This document shows, piece by piece, positions 1 to 8,608 of a DNA stretch of 64,000 bases (the first letter of the stretch is position 1; each line of letters opens with the position of its first letter). The notes under the pieces are model-generated. The model worked only from the letters and a program-made list of their open reading frames with translations. It was not told the origin of the DNA and searched no databases. This DNA comes from an uncultured Burkholderiales bacterium. Lineage in GTDB: Bacteria > Pseudomonadota > Gammaproteobacteria > Burkholderiales > Burkholderiaceae. The stretch covers positions 1 through 64,000 of the forward strand of contig CAMLJY010000026.1 of the NCBI GenBank assembly GCA_946480465.1, read 5' to 3'. A program made the position numbers and the translations under genes.

Positions 1-167
<167 letters not shown>

Positions 168-212
168 CATGCGCCTGCCGCCGCGGGGCGCAAAGCATGG
201 CATCGTTCGCCG

Positions 213-1328
213 ATGATGCCTTCGACCCCCTCGCCCGCCGGAGCCCATGACCGTTCCCGCTCCGCCGGGCGCCACGGCGCCCGAGCGCCGGCCGCGCTGG
301 CGCGCCGGCTGCGCGGGCTGGCGGTGGCACTGCTGGCCGCCGGTGCCGCGGCGCTGCTGGCCCCGTCCGCGCTGGCCCGCGCCGGGAGCGCACCGCAAGC
401 CGGCGGTTCCGCACCGGCCGCGCGCGCCGACTGCCCGCCGGTGCCGCGCGAACCCAGCGCGGAACAGGTGCAGGCCGCACTCCAGGCGGCCCGCGACCGC
501 GGCTTCCTCTGGCGCATCAGCAAGGACGGCCGCGACTCCTACCTGTACGGCACCATCCACGTCGGCAAGCTGGACTGGGCCTTCCCCGGCCCGCGGGTGC
601 GCGAGGCGCTGATGCACGCCAATGCGCTGGCGCTGGAACTGGACCTGACCGATCCGCAGGTGCTGGCCCAGCTGTCGCGCAGCATGAGGCCCGAGCCGGC
701 CACCCGCGGCGGGGCACGCTTCCAGCTGCCGGCACCGGCGCAGCAGCGTCTGGCGCGCCAGGCCCAGCTGGCCTGCGTCGGCCCGGACGTGCTGAGCGGG
801 CAGCACCCGGTGATGCAGGCCATCACCCTCACCGTGCTGGCCGCGCGCCACGACGGCCTGGACCCGAGCTACGCGCAGGAGCTGACGCTGGGCGGCATCG
901 CCCGCGCGATCGACAAGCCCATCGTCTCGCTGGAATCGGCCGAGATGCAGGCCAGCCTGCTGGTGCCGGCCGACCGGCAGCAGGCGCTGGCGATCGCCGA
1001 GCAGACCTTGACCCAGCTTGAGAAGGGCCAGGCCCGCGCGATGCTGGTGAAGGTGGCGCAGGTGTGGGAAGACAGCGACCTCGACCAGCTCGGCAACTTC
1101 GAGCAGTGGTGCGGCTGCGCCGAGACCGAACCGGAGCGCGAGTTCCTGCGCCGCGTCAACGACGAGCGCAACGGCCCGATGGCCGAGCGCATCGACGCGC
1201 TGCATGCGGGCGGCAAGACCGTGTTCGCCGCCGTCGGCTCCTTGCACATGACCGGCCCGCGCGGGCTGCCGCAGCTGATGCAGCAGCGCGGCTACACGGT
1301 CGAGCGGATCCGCTTCGGGGTGAAGTGA
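213..1328 (+). CDS. TraB/GumN family secreted protein
   Basis: A 371-residue protein of the TraB/GumN (YbaP-like) family. These are putative metalloprotease-fold proteins found outside the cytoplasm; their bacterial role is not settled. An Ala/Leu-rich hydrophobic stretch near residues 33-56, after an Arg-rich n-region, looks like a signal peptide or membrane anchor. Hallmarks are SYLYGTIHVGK near residue 110 (the GxxH motif) and VGSLHMTGPRGLP near the C-terminus (second GxxH motif). ATG codons stand at 213 and 216; the n-region is long, so a later start is possible. It stands alone, 45 bp after the upstream gene. Confidence 0.8.
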   Translation: MMPSTPSPAGAHDRSRSAGRHGARAPAALARRLRGLAVALLAAGAAALLAPSALARAGSAPQAGGSAPAARADCPPVPREPSAEQVQAALQAARDRGFLWRISKDGRDSYLYGTIHVGKLDWAFPGPRVREALMHANALALELDLTDPQVLAQLSRSMRPEPATRGGARFQLPAPAQQRLARQAQLACVGPDVLSGQHPVMQAITLTVLAARHDGLDPSYAQELTLGGIARAIDKPIVSLESAEMQASLLVPADRQQALAIAEQTLTQLEKGQARAMLVKVAQVWEDSDLDQLGNFEQWCGCAETEPEREFLRRVNDERNGPMAERIDALHAGGKTVFAAVGSLHMTGPRGLPQLMQQRGYTVERIRFGVK

Positions 1329-1370
1329 GTGCGGCATCCGGGTCCCGCACAGTTCGGGACCACCCACCGG

Positions 1371-1442
1371 TGAACGGGTGAACGGGTGAACGGGTGAACG
1401 GGTGAACGGGTGAACGGGTGAACGGGTGACCGGGTGACCCGG
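1371..1442. repeat. 8-bp tandem repeat, TGAACGGG x7 plus degenerate units
   Basis: Seven perfect head-to-tail copies of TGAACGGG (1371-1426) are followed by TGACCGGG and a decayed ninth copy. The array lies in the 200-bp gap between the TraB/GumN gene and phaM, about 120 bp before phaM. Unit length 8 is not a multiple of 3, so copy-number change would shift any frame read through it, but no supported gene crosses it. It is the kind of array that changes length by strand slippage. It has no spacers, so it is not a CRISPR array. Confidence 0.95.
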
Positions 1443-1558
1443 GGCCACGCAGGCGCCGCAAGGCCCGCCGGACTGCCCGGGCAGCGTGTGACTTCACGCG
1501 CGGGCGGGGCTACCATGGCCCGCCTCCTTTGCCCATCCACCGCACCCTCCACCGCACC

Positions 1559-2425
1559 ATGGCCGATCCCACCGCCGCCTTCGCCAAGCTCGTGCCGGGC
1601 TTCGATTTCCTGCAGGGCCTCGTCAAGAACGCCGGCGCGGCGCTGCCCAGTGTCGGCCAGTGGGTCGCACCGACGCTCGACCCGGACGAGCTGGAAAAGC
1701 GCATCGAGGAACTGCGCACCGTGCAGTTCTGGCTCGAGCAGAACGCCCGCATGCTGGGCGCCACCATCCAGGCGCTGGAAGTGCAGCGCATGACGCTGTC
1801 GACGCTGAAGACGATGAACGTCTCGCTCGGCGACCTCACCGAATCGCTGAAGATCAAGCTGCCCGACCCGGTCAGCACCGCCGACGCGGTCGAAGCCGCC
1901 GGCGGCCCGGTGCCCGCGCCGCCCCCCGCGGACGAAGAAGCACCCGCCCCCGCCACGCGCAAGAGCAGTGCCCGCGCCCGCAAGGCCGACGACGCCCCCG
2001 CCGCCCCCAGCGTGCCGCCCGGCGTGCCCGACCCGATGCAGTGGTGGGGTGCGCTGACCAAGCAGTTCACCGAACTGGCCGCCAACGCGATGAAGGACAG
2101 CGCGACCGACGCCGCCAAGTCGCTGGCCGGCGCCATGGTCAAGCAGGGCTTCGAGGCCGCGAGCGAGACGATGAAGAAAGCCGCCGGCATGCCCGCGGCG
2201 ATGGTCAAGACCGCCGCCGACGTCGCGCAGAGCGCGGCGGCGCAGGCCGCCCAGGTCGCCCAGGCCGCGCAATCCGGCAAGGCCACCCGCGCGGCAGCCC
2301 CCAAGAGCCGGTCCGGCGGTGCCGAAGCCTCCCCCGCGCCGGCGGAGGGCGGCGCCGACGGCACGCCGGCACGCGCCGGCCAGCGCGCGGGCACGGCCCG
2401 CAAGCGCGCCGCCGCCCGCCGCTGA
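1559..2425 (+). CDS. phaM: PhaM-type polyhydroxyalkanoate granule regulatory protein
   Basis: A 288-residue protein whose first 100 residues match the PhaM family of Burkholderiales: a phenylalanine-rich start with FDFLQGLVKNAG, a conserved block including KRIEELRTVQFWLEQNARML, then ALEVQRMTLSTLKTMNVS. In Ralstonia, PhaM binds PHB synthase and DNA and links storage granules to the nucleoid. The middle is Pro/Ala-rich. The C-terminus has Ala-rich heptad-like stretches typical of phasins and ends in a basic tail (ARKRAAARR) suited to nucleic-acid binding. An in-frame ATG at 1529 would add 10 residues; 1559 is chosen because MADPTAAFAKLVPG is the usual family start. The FIST gene follows after 20 bp. 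No other PHA gene is in the window. Confidence 0.82.
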   Translation: MADPTAAFAKLVPGFDFLQGLVKNAGAALPSVGQWVAPTLDPDELEKRIEELRTVQFWLEQNARMLGATIQALEVQRMTLSTLKTMNVSLGDLTESLKIKLPDPVSTADAVEAAGGPVPAPPPADEEAPAPATRKSSARARKADDAPAAPSVPPGVPDPMQWWGALTKQFTELAANAMKDSATDAAKSLAGAMVKQGFEAASETMKKAAGMPAAMVKTAADVAQSAAAQAAQVAQAAQSGKATRAAAPKSRSGGAEASPAPAEGGADGTPARAGQRAGTARKRAAARR

Positions 2426-2445
2426 AGGACGACGGGCCAGGCACC

Positions 2446-3642
2446 ATGGGCAGCTTTCTCGCGGCGCACGCCACGCACCCGGACCCGCGCCTGGCGCTGG
2501 CGCTGGTGGCCGCTCAGATCGAAGGTCAGCGCGCGCAGCGCGGCAGCGGCTTCACGCCGACGCTCGGGCTGGTCTACCTGACCGAGCGCGCGGCCGCGCA
2601 GGCTGAAGCGCTGCTGGACGAACTGGGACGGCGCTGGCCCGGCGTGGCCTTTGCCGGCGCCAGCGGGGCGGGCGTGATCGGCAGCGGCGCGGAGTATTTC
2701 GACGAACCCGCGATTTCGCTGCTGCTGACCGACATCGACCCGCCGCAGTTCCAGGTCTTCAACGGCCGCCGCCCGCTCGATCCCGCGCTGGCCTTCAGCG
2801 CGCTGGTGCATGCCGACGCCGGTACGCAGGACCTGGCCGAGCTGATCGCCGAGCTGAGCGAGCGCACGCAGTCGGGCTACCTCTTCGGCGGCCTGGCGGT
2901 GGGCGGCGAGCGCGCGCTGCACCTGGCCGACGGCGTCTTCGAAGGCGGCCTGTCCGGCGTCGGCTTCGGCGCCGGGGTGACGCTGATCTCACGGGTTACG
3001 CAGGGCTGCCTGCCGGTGGGCCCGGTGCGCCGCATCACCGCCTGCGAGCGCAACGTCGTCATCGAACTCGACGGCCGCCCTGCACTGCCGCAGCTGCTGG
3101 CCGACATCGGCCACACGCTGGACAAGCCCGAGGCCGCGCTGAAGGCGCTGCGCGCGACGCTGGTGGGCATCGCCGCGAGCGAGGACGCGGTGATGGGCCG
3201 CGGCGGCCAGTTCGGCGCCGACACCCGCGTGCGCCACCTGATCGGCATCGACCCCGGCCGCGAGGCGGTCGCCATCGCCGACCTGGCCGTCGAGGGCGAG
3301 CAGCTGGCCTTCTGCCGCCGCGATGCCGAGGCCGCGCGGCGCGACCTGGTGCGCATCTGCAGCGAGATCCGCGAGGAAGTGGAAACCCTGGCGCCCGACC
3401 GCCCGGTGCCGGCGCTGCACGGCGGCAGCGGCGAACTGGGCGCGCCGCACATCGCGGGCGCGGTCTACGTGTCCTGCGCCGGGCGCGGCGGGCCGCACTT
3501 CGGCGCGTCGTCGGCCGAGGCGCTGATCGTCAAGCACGCCCTGGGCGACGTGCCGCTGGCCGGCTTCTTCGCCGGCGGCGAGATCGGCCACCGCCACCTC
3601 TACGGCTACACCGGCGTGCTCACCGTGTTCGTGGCGACCTGA
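2446..3642 (+). CDS. FIST N/FIST C domain sensory protein
   Basis: A 398-residue soluble protein with FIST_N (about residues 35-225) and FIST_C (about 230-375) domains. FIST proteins are predicted sensors of small ligands such as amino acids, usually linked to signal transduction. Recognisable segments are GVAFAGASGAGVIG, SGYLFGGLAVGGERAL and, near the end, GFFAGGEIGHRHLYGYTGVL, the typical FIST C-terminus with the FxxGGE motif. No kinase or cyclase domain is attached, so it would act as a single-domain sensor or through a partner. Start at 2446, 20 bp after phaM. Its stop overlaps the next gene by one base, suggesting co-transcription with the acetyltransferase. Confidence 0.82.
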   Translation: MGSFLAAHATHPDPRLALALVAAQIEGQRAQRGSGFTPTLGLVYLTERAAAQAEALLDELGRRWPGVAFAGASGAGVIGSGAEYFDEPAISLLLTDIDPPQFQVFNGRRPLDPALAFSALVHADAGTQDLAELIAELSERTQSGYLFGGLAVGGERALHLADGVFEGGLSGVGFGAGVTLISRVTQGCLPVGPVRRITACERNVVIELDGRPALPQLLADIGHTLDKPEAALKALRATLVGIAASEDAVMGRGGQFGADTRVRHLIGIDPGREAVAIADLAVEGEQLAFCRRDAEAARRDLVRICSEIREEVETLAPDRPVPALHGGSGELGAPHIAGAVYVSCAGRGGPHFGASSAEALIVKHALGDVPLAGFFAGGEIGHRHLYGYTGVLTVFVAT

Positions 3643-4196
3643 TGGCCGTGCACGAACTGGCCGGCCCCCGCGTGCGCCTGCGCGACTGGCGCGACGAAGA
3701 CCTGCCCGCCTTCGCCGCGCTGAACGCCGACCCGGTGGTGATGCGCCTGCTCTCGCGTGCGCTGGGCGCCGCCGAAAGCGATGCGCTGGCCGGCCGCATG
3801 CGCGAACGCCTGCGCCGCCAGGGCTGGGGCAGCTATGCGCTGGAGGTGCCCGGCCTCGGCTTCGCCGGCTTCGTTGCGCTCAGCGAACCCGCGTTCACGA
3901 TCCCCGTGCCCGGCTTCGAGCCGCCGCAAATCGAGATCGGCTGGCGGCTCGCGCACGCGGCCTGGGGCCATGGCTACGCCACCGAAGGCGCCCGCCTGCT
4001 GCTGGCCTTCGCTCGGGACGAGCTGCGCCTGCCGCGCGTGGTGTCCTTCACCACCACCAGCAATGCCCGCTCGATGGCGGTGATGCAGCGCCTGGGCCTC
4101 GAGCCGGCCGGCGACTTCGACCATCCGCTGCTGGAGGGCCACCCGCTGCGGCCGCACCGCCTCTACGCCACGCCGCCGGGCTGGTCGCTCGGCTGA
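3642..4196 (+). CDS. GNAT family N-acetyltransferase (RimJ/RimL type)
   Basis: A 184-residue GCN5-related acetyltransferase of the type that modifies protein N-termini or small amines with acetyl-CoA. VRLRDWRDEDLPAFAALNAD at the N-terminus and EIGWRLAHAAWGHGYATEGA in the middle (the acetyl-CoA pyrophosphate loop, with GHGYATEG) are the family marks; TTTSNARSMAVMQRLGLE is the usual C-terminal helix. Start ATG at 3642 overlaps the TGA of the FIST gene, so the pair is probably translated together. Substrate unknown. Confidence 0.85.
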   Translation: MAVHELAGPRVRLRDWRDEDLPAFAALNADPVVMRLLSRALGAAESDALAGRMRERLRRQGWGSYALEVPGLGFAGFVALSEPAFTIPVPGFEPPQIEIGWRLAHAAWGHGYATEGARLLLAFARDELRLPRVVSFTTTSNARSMAVMQRLGLEPAGDFDHPLLEGHPLRPHRLYATPPGWSLG

Positions 4197-4222
4197 AGCG
4201 GTGAACGAGACCGCACGCCGCG

Positions 4223-5104
4223 ATGCCTGCGCCCCGCATCCCGCCGATCCAGAACCTGCAGGCCTTCGAGGCGCTGGCGCGGCTGCGCAGCGTGACGGCC
4301 GCGGGCGACGAGCTGAACGTGACGCCCAGCGCCGTCAGCCACCGGCTGCGCCAGCTGGAGACGCAGCTGGGCACCCGCCTCTTCGAGCGCAGCGACTTCA
4401 CGCTGACCGCCGACGGCGCCGCCGCGCTGGCGCAGGTGCGGCCGGCGCTGCAGGCGCTGGCGCAGCTGCCGCAGGCCGCACCGCGCGGCAGTCCGCGGCT
4501 GCGCGTCGCGGTGACGCCCACCTTCTCGCGCGAGCTGCTGCTGCCGCGGCTCGCCGGCTTCCGGCGCGCGTGGCCGGACATCGAGCTGGTGCTGCAGGTC
4601 GCGATTCCCTTGCTGGACGTGGTGGGCGAACCGGCGGACCTGGAGATCCGCTACGGCACCGGCCCCTACCCCGGCATGGAGCAGCGCCTGCTGCTGTCCG
4701 ATGACGTCACGCCCGCCTGCAGCCCGGAATTCCTCGCCGAGCACGGCCCCTTCGACGAGCACTTCGAAACCCTGGCCGAGGTGAGCCGGGTGCGCCTGAT
4801 CCGCAGCCCGCTGGAGCCCTGGTCGACCTGGTTCGGGGCCTGCGGCCTGCAGCTGGCCGAGCCGCGCGAGGGGGCGCAGTTCAACGACGTCGGCCTGATG
4901 CTGGACGCCGCCGTCGCCGGCCTGGGCGTGACGCTGGCGCGGCTGCGGCTGGGCGCGGCCTGGTTCGACAGCGGTCGGCTCGTGCGCCTGTCGCCGCGCG
5001 CGGTGCCGTCGCCGCACCACCACCACCTGTGCTGGAAGCCGGGCACGCTGCAGCGCTGGGAATGCGCCGCCTTCGCCGACTGGCTGGGCCAGGCGCTGGC
5101 CTGA
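4223..5104 (+). CDS. LysR family transcriptional regulator (GcvA-like)
   Basis: A 293-residue LysR regulator. An N-terminal winged helix spans about residues 8-65, with SVTAAGDELNVTPSAVSHRL as the helix-turn-helix and LRQLETQLGTRLFER after it. A periplasmic-binding-like effector domain covers about 90-290. The PIQNLQAFEALARLRS opening is typical of the GcvA subgroup. It lies 135 bp upstream of glcD on the same strand, so control of the glycolate oxidase genes is possible. That is inference from position only, since LysR regulators more often face their target divergently. Confidence 0.85.
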   Translation: MPAPRIPPIQNLQAFEALARLRSVTAAGDELNVTPSAVSHRLRQLETQLGTRLFERSDFTLTADGAAALAQVRPALQALAQLPQAAPRGSPRLRVAVTPTFSRELLLPRLAGFRRAWPDIELVLQVAIPLLDVVGEPADLEIRYGTGPYPGMEQRLLLSDDVTPACSPEFLAEHGPFDEHFETLAEVSRVRLIRSPLEPWSTWFGACGLQLAEPREGAQFNDVGLMLDAAVAGLGVTLARLRLGAAWFDSGRLVRLSPRAVPSPHHHHLCWKPGTLQRWECAAFADWLGQALA

Positions 5105-5239
5105 AGCCCTGCAAGCCGGCGCTCCGGCCCGCAGACGCCGCGCCGCGCGGCGTGAAATTCCTTCAGCCGCCCGGCCTGCAGATTTCAACGCCGGCGCGAA
5201 AGGGGCTGCACTAGACTGGCCCGGCTCCCGCCTGCCGCG

Positions 5240-6769
5240 ATGAACGTACCGTCCACCGACCTCGACATCCCGCTGCCGCCCGACCTGCCCGCGCCCTCGC
5301 CCGAGGCCCGCGCCGCGCGCCAGGCCGTGGTGCTGGAGGCGCTGAAGCCGCTGCTGCCGCCGCATGCGCTGCTGGCCCGGCGCGAGGACACCGTGCCCTA
5401 CGAGTGCGACGGCCTCACCGCCTACCGCGAGACGCCGCTGGTCGTCGCACTGCCCGAGACCGAGGCCCAGGTGGCCGCGGTGCTGCGCGCCTGCCATGCG
5501 CTGAAGGTGCCGGTGGTGGCCCGCGGCGCCGGCACCGGCCTGTCCGGCGGCGCGATGCCGCATGCGCTGGGCGTGACGCTGTCGCTGGCCAAGTTCAACA
5601 AGATCCTCGACGTCGACCCCGACAGCTGCACCGCCCGCGTGCAATGCGGCGTGCGCAACCTCGCGATCAGCGAGGCGGCCGCGCCTTATCAGCTTTACTA
5701 CGCGCCCGACCCGTCGAGCCAGATCGCCTGCACCATCGGCGGCAACGTGGCCGAGAACTCCGGCGGCGTGCACTGCCTGAAATACGGGCTGACGCTGCAC
5801 AACGTGCTGCGCGTGCGCGGCTTCACGGTCGAGGGCGAGCCGGTGGAGTTCGGCAGCGAGGCGCTGGACACGCCCGGCCTGGACCTGCTGCCGCTGGTGG
5901 TTGGCAGCGAGGGCATGCTGGCGGTGATCGTCGAGGTGACGGTCCGGCTGGCGCCGAAGCCGCAGCTGGCGCGCTGCATCATGGCCAGCTTCGGTGACGT
6001 GCGCCAGGCCGGTGACGCGGTGGCCGCGGTGATCGCCGCCGGCATCATCCCCGCGGGTCTCGAGATGATGGACAAGCCCATGACCGCCGCGGTCGAGGAC
6101 TTCGTGCACGCCGGCTACGACCTGGACGCCGCCGCCATCCTGCTGTGCGAAAGCGACGGCACGCCGGACGAGGTGGCCGAGGAAATCGAACGCATGCTGG
6201 CCGTGCTGCAAGGCTGCGGCGCGACGCGCGTGCAGGTCAGCGAGAACGAGACCCAGCGCCTGACCTTCTGGAGCGGACGCAAGAACGCCTTCCCCGCGTC
6301 CGGACGCATCAGCCCCGATTACATGTGCATGGACTCGACCATCCCGCGCGCGCGCCTGGCCGACATCCTGCTGGCCATCGGCGAGATGGAGGCCAAGTAC
6401 GGCCTGCGCTGCTGCAACGTCTTCCATGCCGGCGACGGCAACCTGCACCCGCTGATCCTGTTCGACGCCAACGACCCCGACCAGCTGCGCCGCGCCGAGC
6501 TGTTCGGCGCCGACATCCTGGAGACCAGCGTGGCGATGGGCGGCACCATCACCGGCGAGCACGGCGTGGGCATCGAGAAGCTGGCCTCGATGTGCGTGCA
6601 GTTCTCGCCACCGGAGCTGCAGCAGATGCGCGCCGTGAAGTCGGCCTTCGATCCCGCGGGCCTGCTGAACCCCGGCAAGGTGATTCCGACCCTCCACCGC
6701 TGCGCGGAGTACGGGAAGATGCACGTCCGCAAGGGCCTGCTGCCCTTCCCGAACCTGGAGCGCTTCTAG
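5240..6769 (+). CDS. glcD: Glycolate oxidase FAD-binding subunit GlcD
   Basis: A 509-residue FAD-linked oxidase that oxidises glycolate to glyoxylate together with GlcE and GlcF at the membrane. The FAD-binding domain (about 55-230) has PVVARGAGTGLSGGAMPHALG and ACTIGGNVAENSGGVHCLKYG. The FAD-oxidase C domain (about 230-490) carries VFHAGDGNLHPLILFD and GTITGEHGVGIEK, which are typical of GlcD and D-lactate dehydrogenases. Length fits GlcD (about 499 in E. coli). The first ATG after the LysR gene is used; the N-terminus is slightly extended and Pro-rich. glcE follows after 56 bp. Confidence 0.93.
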   Translation: MNVPSTDLDIPLPPDLPAPSPEARAARQAVVLEALKPLLPPHALLARREDTVPYECDGLTAYRETPLVVALPETEAQVAAVLRACHALKVPVVARGAGTGLSGGAMPHALGVTLSLAKFNKILDVDPDSCTARVQCGVRNLAISEAAAPYQLYYAPDPSSQIACTIGGNVAENSGGVHCLKYGLTLHNVLRVRGFTVEGEPVEFGSEALDTPGLDLLPLVVGSEGMLAVIVEVTVRLAPKPQLARCIMASFGDVRQAGDAVAAVIAAGIIPAGLEMMDKPMTAAVEDFVHAGYDLDAAAILLCESDGTPDEVAEEIERMLAVLQGCGATRVQVSENETQRLTFWSGRKNAFPASGRISPDYMCMDSTIPRARLADILLAIGEMEAKYGLRCCNVFHAGDGNLHPLILFDANDPDQLRRAELFGADILETSVAMGGTITGEHGVGIEKLASMCVQFSPPELQQMRAVKSAFDPAGLLNPGKVIPTLHRCAEYGKMHVRKGLLPFPNLERF

Positions 6770-6825
6770 ATGAACCGATCCCCTCGTCCAATTCGTTCGC
6801 GGCCTCACGCGGGGGCTCGGCGCTG

Positions 6826-7923
6826 ATGTCCAAGCCCCCGCTCGACCTGCCGCTGGAAGCCTTGATCGACAAGGTGCAGACCGCGCGCGCGATGAAGGCG
6901 CCGCTGCTGATCCGGGGCGGCGGCACCAAGGATTTCTACGGTGAGGCGCTGAAGGGCGAGCCGCTGTCGACGGCGGCGCTCACCGGCATCAGCGACTACG
7001 CGCCGAGCGAGCTGGTCGTCACCGTGCGCGGCGGCACGCCGCTGGCCGAGCTGGAAGCCACGCTGGCCGGCCGCGGCCAGTGCCTGCCCTTCGAGCCGCC
7101 GCGCTACGGCCCCGACGGCACCGTGGGCGGCATGGTGGCGGCGGGCCTGGCCGGGCCGGCGCGCGCGTCGGTGGGCGGCATCCGCGACTACGTGCTGGGC
7201 GCCACCATCCTGAACGGCAAGGCCGAGGTGCTGAGCTTCGGCGGCCGGGTGATGAAGAACGTGGCCGGCTACGACGTGGCGCGGCTCTACGCCGGCTCGA
7301 TGGGCGTGCTGGGCGTCATCCTCGAGGTGTCGCTGAAGGTGCTGCCGGTGCCGCCGCGCACCAAGACCCTGCGCTTCGAGATGGACCAGGGCGAGGCGCT
7401 GAAGCGCCTGCGCGCCTGGGGCCGCCAGCCGCTGCCGATCAACGCCAGCGCCTGGTGGGACGGCATGCTGGTGCTGCGCCTGTCCGGCGCCCAGGCCGCG
7501 GTGCAGACGGCCGTCGCCGCGCTGGGCGGCGAGGTGATCGACCCGGCGCTGGCCGACCACTTCTGGCGCGGCCTGCGCGACCAGCAGGACGAATTCTTCA
7601 AGGGCGCCGAGAAGGCGGTGGCCGCCGGAGCCACGCTGTGGCGCATCTCGGTGCCGCAGAAGACGCGGCCGCTGCAGCTGAGCGGCGAGCAGCTCATCGA
7701 GTGGGGCGGCGCGCAGCGCTGGGTGGTGACCACCGCGCCGGCCAGCGTGCTGCGCGAAGCCGCGGCCCAGGCCGGCGGCCACGCCACCATCTTCCGCGGC
7801 GACAAGCGCGCCGGCGCCATGGCACCGCTGCCGCCGGTGCAGCAGCGCATCCAGCGCGAGCTGAAGGACAGCTTCGACCCCGAGCGCCTGTTCAACCCCG
7901 GGCGCCTGTACCCCGACCTGTGA
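6826..7923 (+). CDS. glcE: Glycolate oxidase subunit GlcE
   Basis: A 365-residue second FAD-binding subunit of glycolate oxidase. The FAD-binding_4 domain starts at about residue 20 with KAPLLIRGGGTKDFYG. GPDGTVGGMVAAGLAGPAR and GGRVMKNVAGYDVARLYAGS are diagnostic GlcE segments. The C-terminal FNPGRLYPDL is the standard family end. The frame is open far upstream, but the ATG at 6826 gives the expected start and avoids overlapping glcD. It is followed after 4 bp by a methyltransferase rather than directly by glcF. Confidence 0.93.
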   Translation: MSKPPLDLPLEALIDKVQTARAMKAPLLIRGGGTKDFYGEALKGEPLSTAALTGISDYAPSELVVTVRGGTPLAELEATLAGRGQCLPFEPPRYGPDGTVGGMVAAGLAGPARASVGGIRDYVLGATILNGKAEVLSFGGRVMKNVAGYDVARLYAGSMGVLGVILEVSLKVLPVPPRTKTLRFEMDQGEALKRLRAWGRQPLPINASAWWDGMLVLRLSGAQAAVQTAVAALGGEVIDPALADHFWRGLRDQQDEFFKGAEKAVAAGATLWRISVPQKTRPLQLSGEQLIEWGGAQRWVVTTAPASVLREAAAQAGGHATIFRGDKRAGAMAPLPPVQQRIQRELKDSFDPERLFNPGRLYPDL

Positions 7924-7927
7924 CGCG

Positions 7928-8599
7928 ATGACGACGAACCCCGAGCCGGCCGCCGCCGCGGACCTGGCGGCCTACTACGCGCGCCGCGCGGCCGAGTACG
8001 ACGCGATTTATCAGAAGCCGGAGCGCCAGGCCGACCTGCGCGCGATGGAGGCCGCGCTGCCCGGCTGTTTCCAGGGCCGGCGCGTGCTGGAGATCGCCTG
8101 CGGCACCGGCTGGTGGACCGCGCACGGCGCGCGCGACGCGAAGCGCTGGCTGGCGACCGACCTGAACGAGGAAACGCTGGCGGTAGCGCGCAGCAAGGCG
8201 CTGCCGGCCGGCGTGGAGCTGCGCAGGATGGACGCCTTCGGCTTCGAGGCCCTGGGTGCCGAGGGCTTCGATGCCGCCTTCGCCGGCCACTGGTGGTCGC
8301 ACCTGCCGCGCGCGGTGCTGCCCGACTGGCTGGACCTGCTGCATGCGCACCTGGAACCCGGCGCACGCGTGGTGATGCTGGACAACCGCTACGTCGAGGG
8401 CAGCAGCACGCCCATCGCCCGCCGCGACGACGAGGGCAACACCTGGCAGCAGCGACGGCTGGCCGACGGCAGCACGCACGAGGTGCTGAAGAACTTCCCG
8501 ACCGAAGCCGAGGCCCGCGCCGCGCTGGGCGGCCGCGCGCAGCGCGTGCACTGGACCGAGCACGTGCACTACTGGGTCCTCGACTACACGCTGGCCTGA
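7928..8599 (+). CDS. Class I SAM-dependent methyltransferase inside the glc operon
   Basis: A 223-residue Rossmann-fold methyltransferase. Motif I is VLEIACGTGWWTAHGA (about residues 45-60), which binds S-adenosylmethionine, and an acidic residue follows in WLATDLNEETL. AAFAGHWWSHLP takes the place of motif IV. It begins 4 bp after glcE and ends 9 bp before glcF, so it is clearly part of the glycolate oxidase transcript. The substrate is unknown; the gene does not belong to the standard glcDEF set of E. coli. An assembly, cofactor or small-acid methylation role is speculation. Confidence 0.85.
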   Translation: MTTNPEPAAAADLAAYYARRAAEYDAIYQKPERQADLRAMEAALPGCFQGRRVLEIACGTGWWTAHGARDAKRWLATDLNEETLAVARSKALPAGVELRRMDAFGFEALGAEGFDAAFAGHWWSHLPRAVLPDWLDLLHAHLEPGARVVMLDNRYVEGSSTPIARRDDEGNTWQQRRLADGSTHEVLKNFPTEAEARAALGGRAQRVHWTEHVHYWVLDYTLA

Positions 8600-8608
8600 G
8601 AGCCCGCC

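Noticed and set aside
1371..1442. Possible CRISPR array
   Set aside because: The 8-bp units abut with no spacers. The other tandem repeats (37531-37606, 39529-39590, 15911-15970) also lack spacers.
5183..5217. Possible promoter TTTCAA...TAGACT before glcD
   Set aside because: The spacing is 23 bp, too wide for a sigma-70 promoter.
4163..6808. 881-codon open frame on the minus strand
   Set aside because: Lies antisense to the LysR gene and glcD, which have clear domains. Its translation is a His/Gln/Arg-rich shadow typical of very GC-rich DNA.
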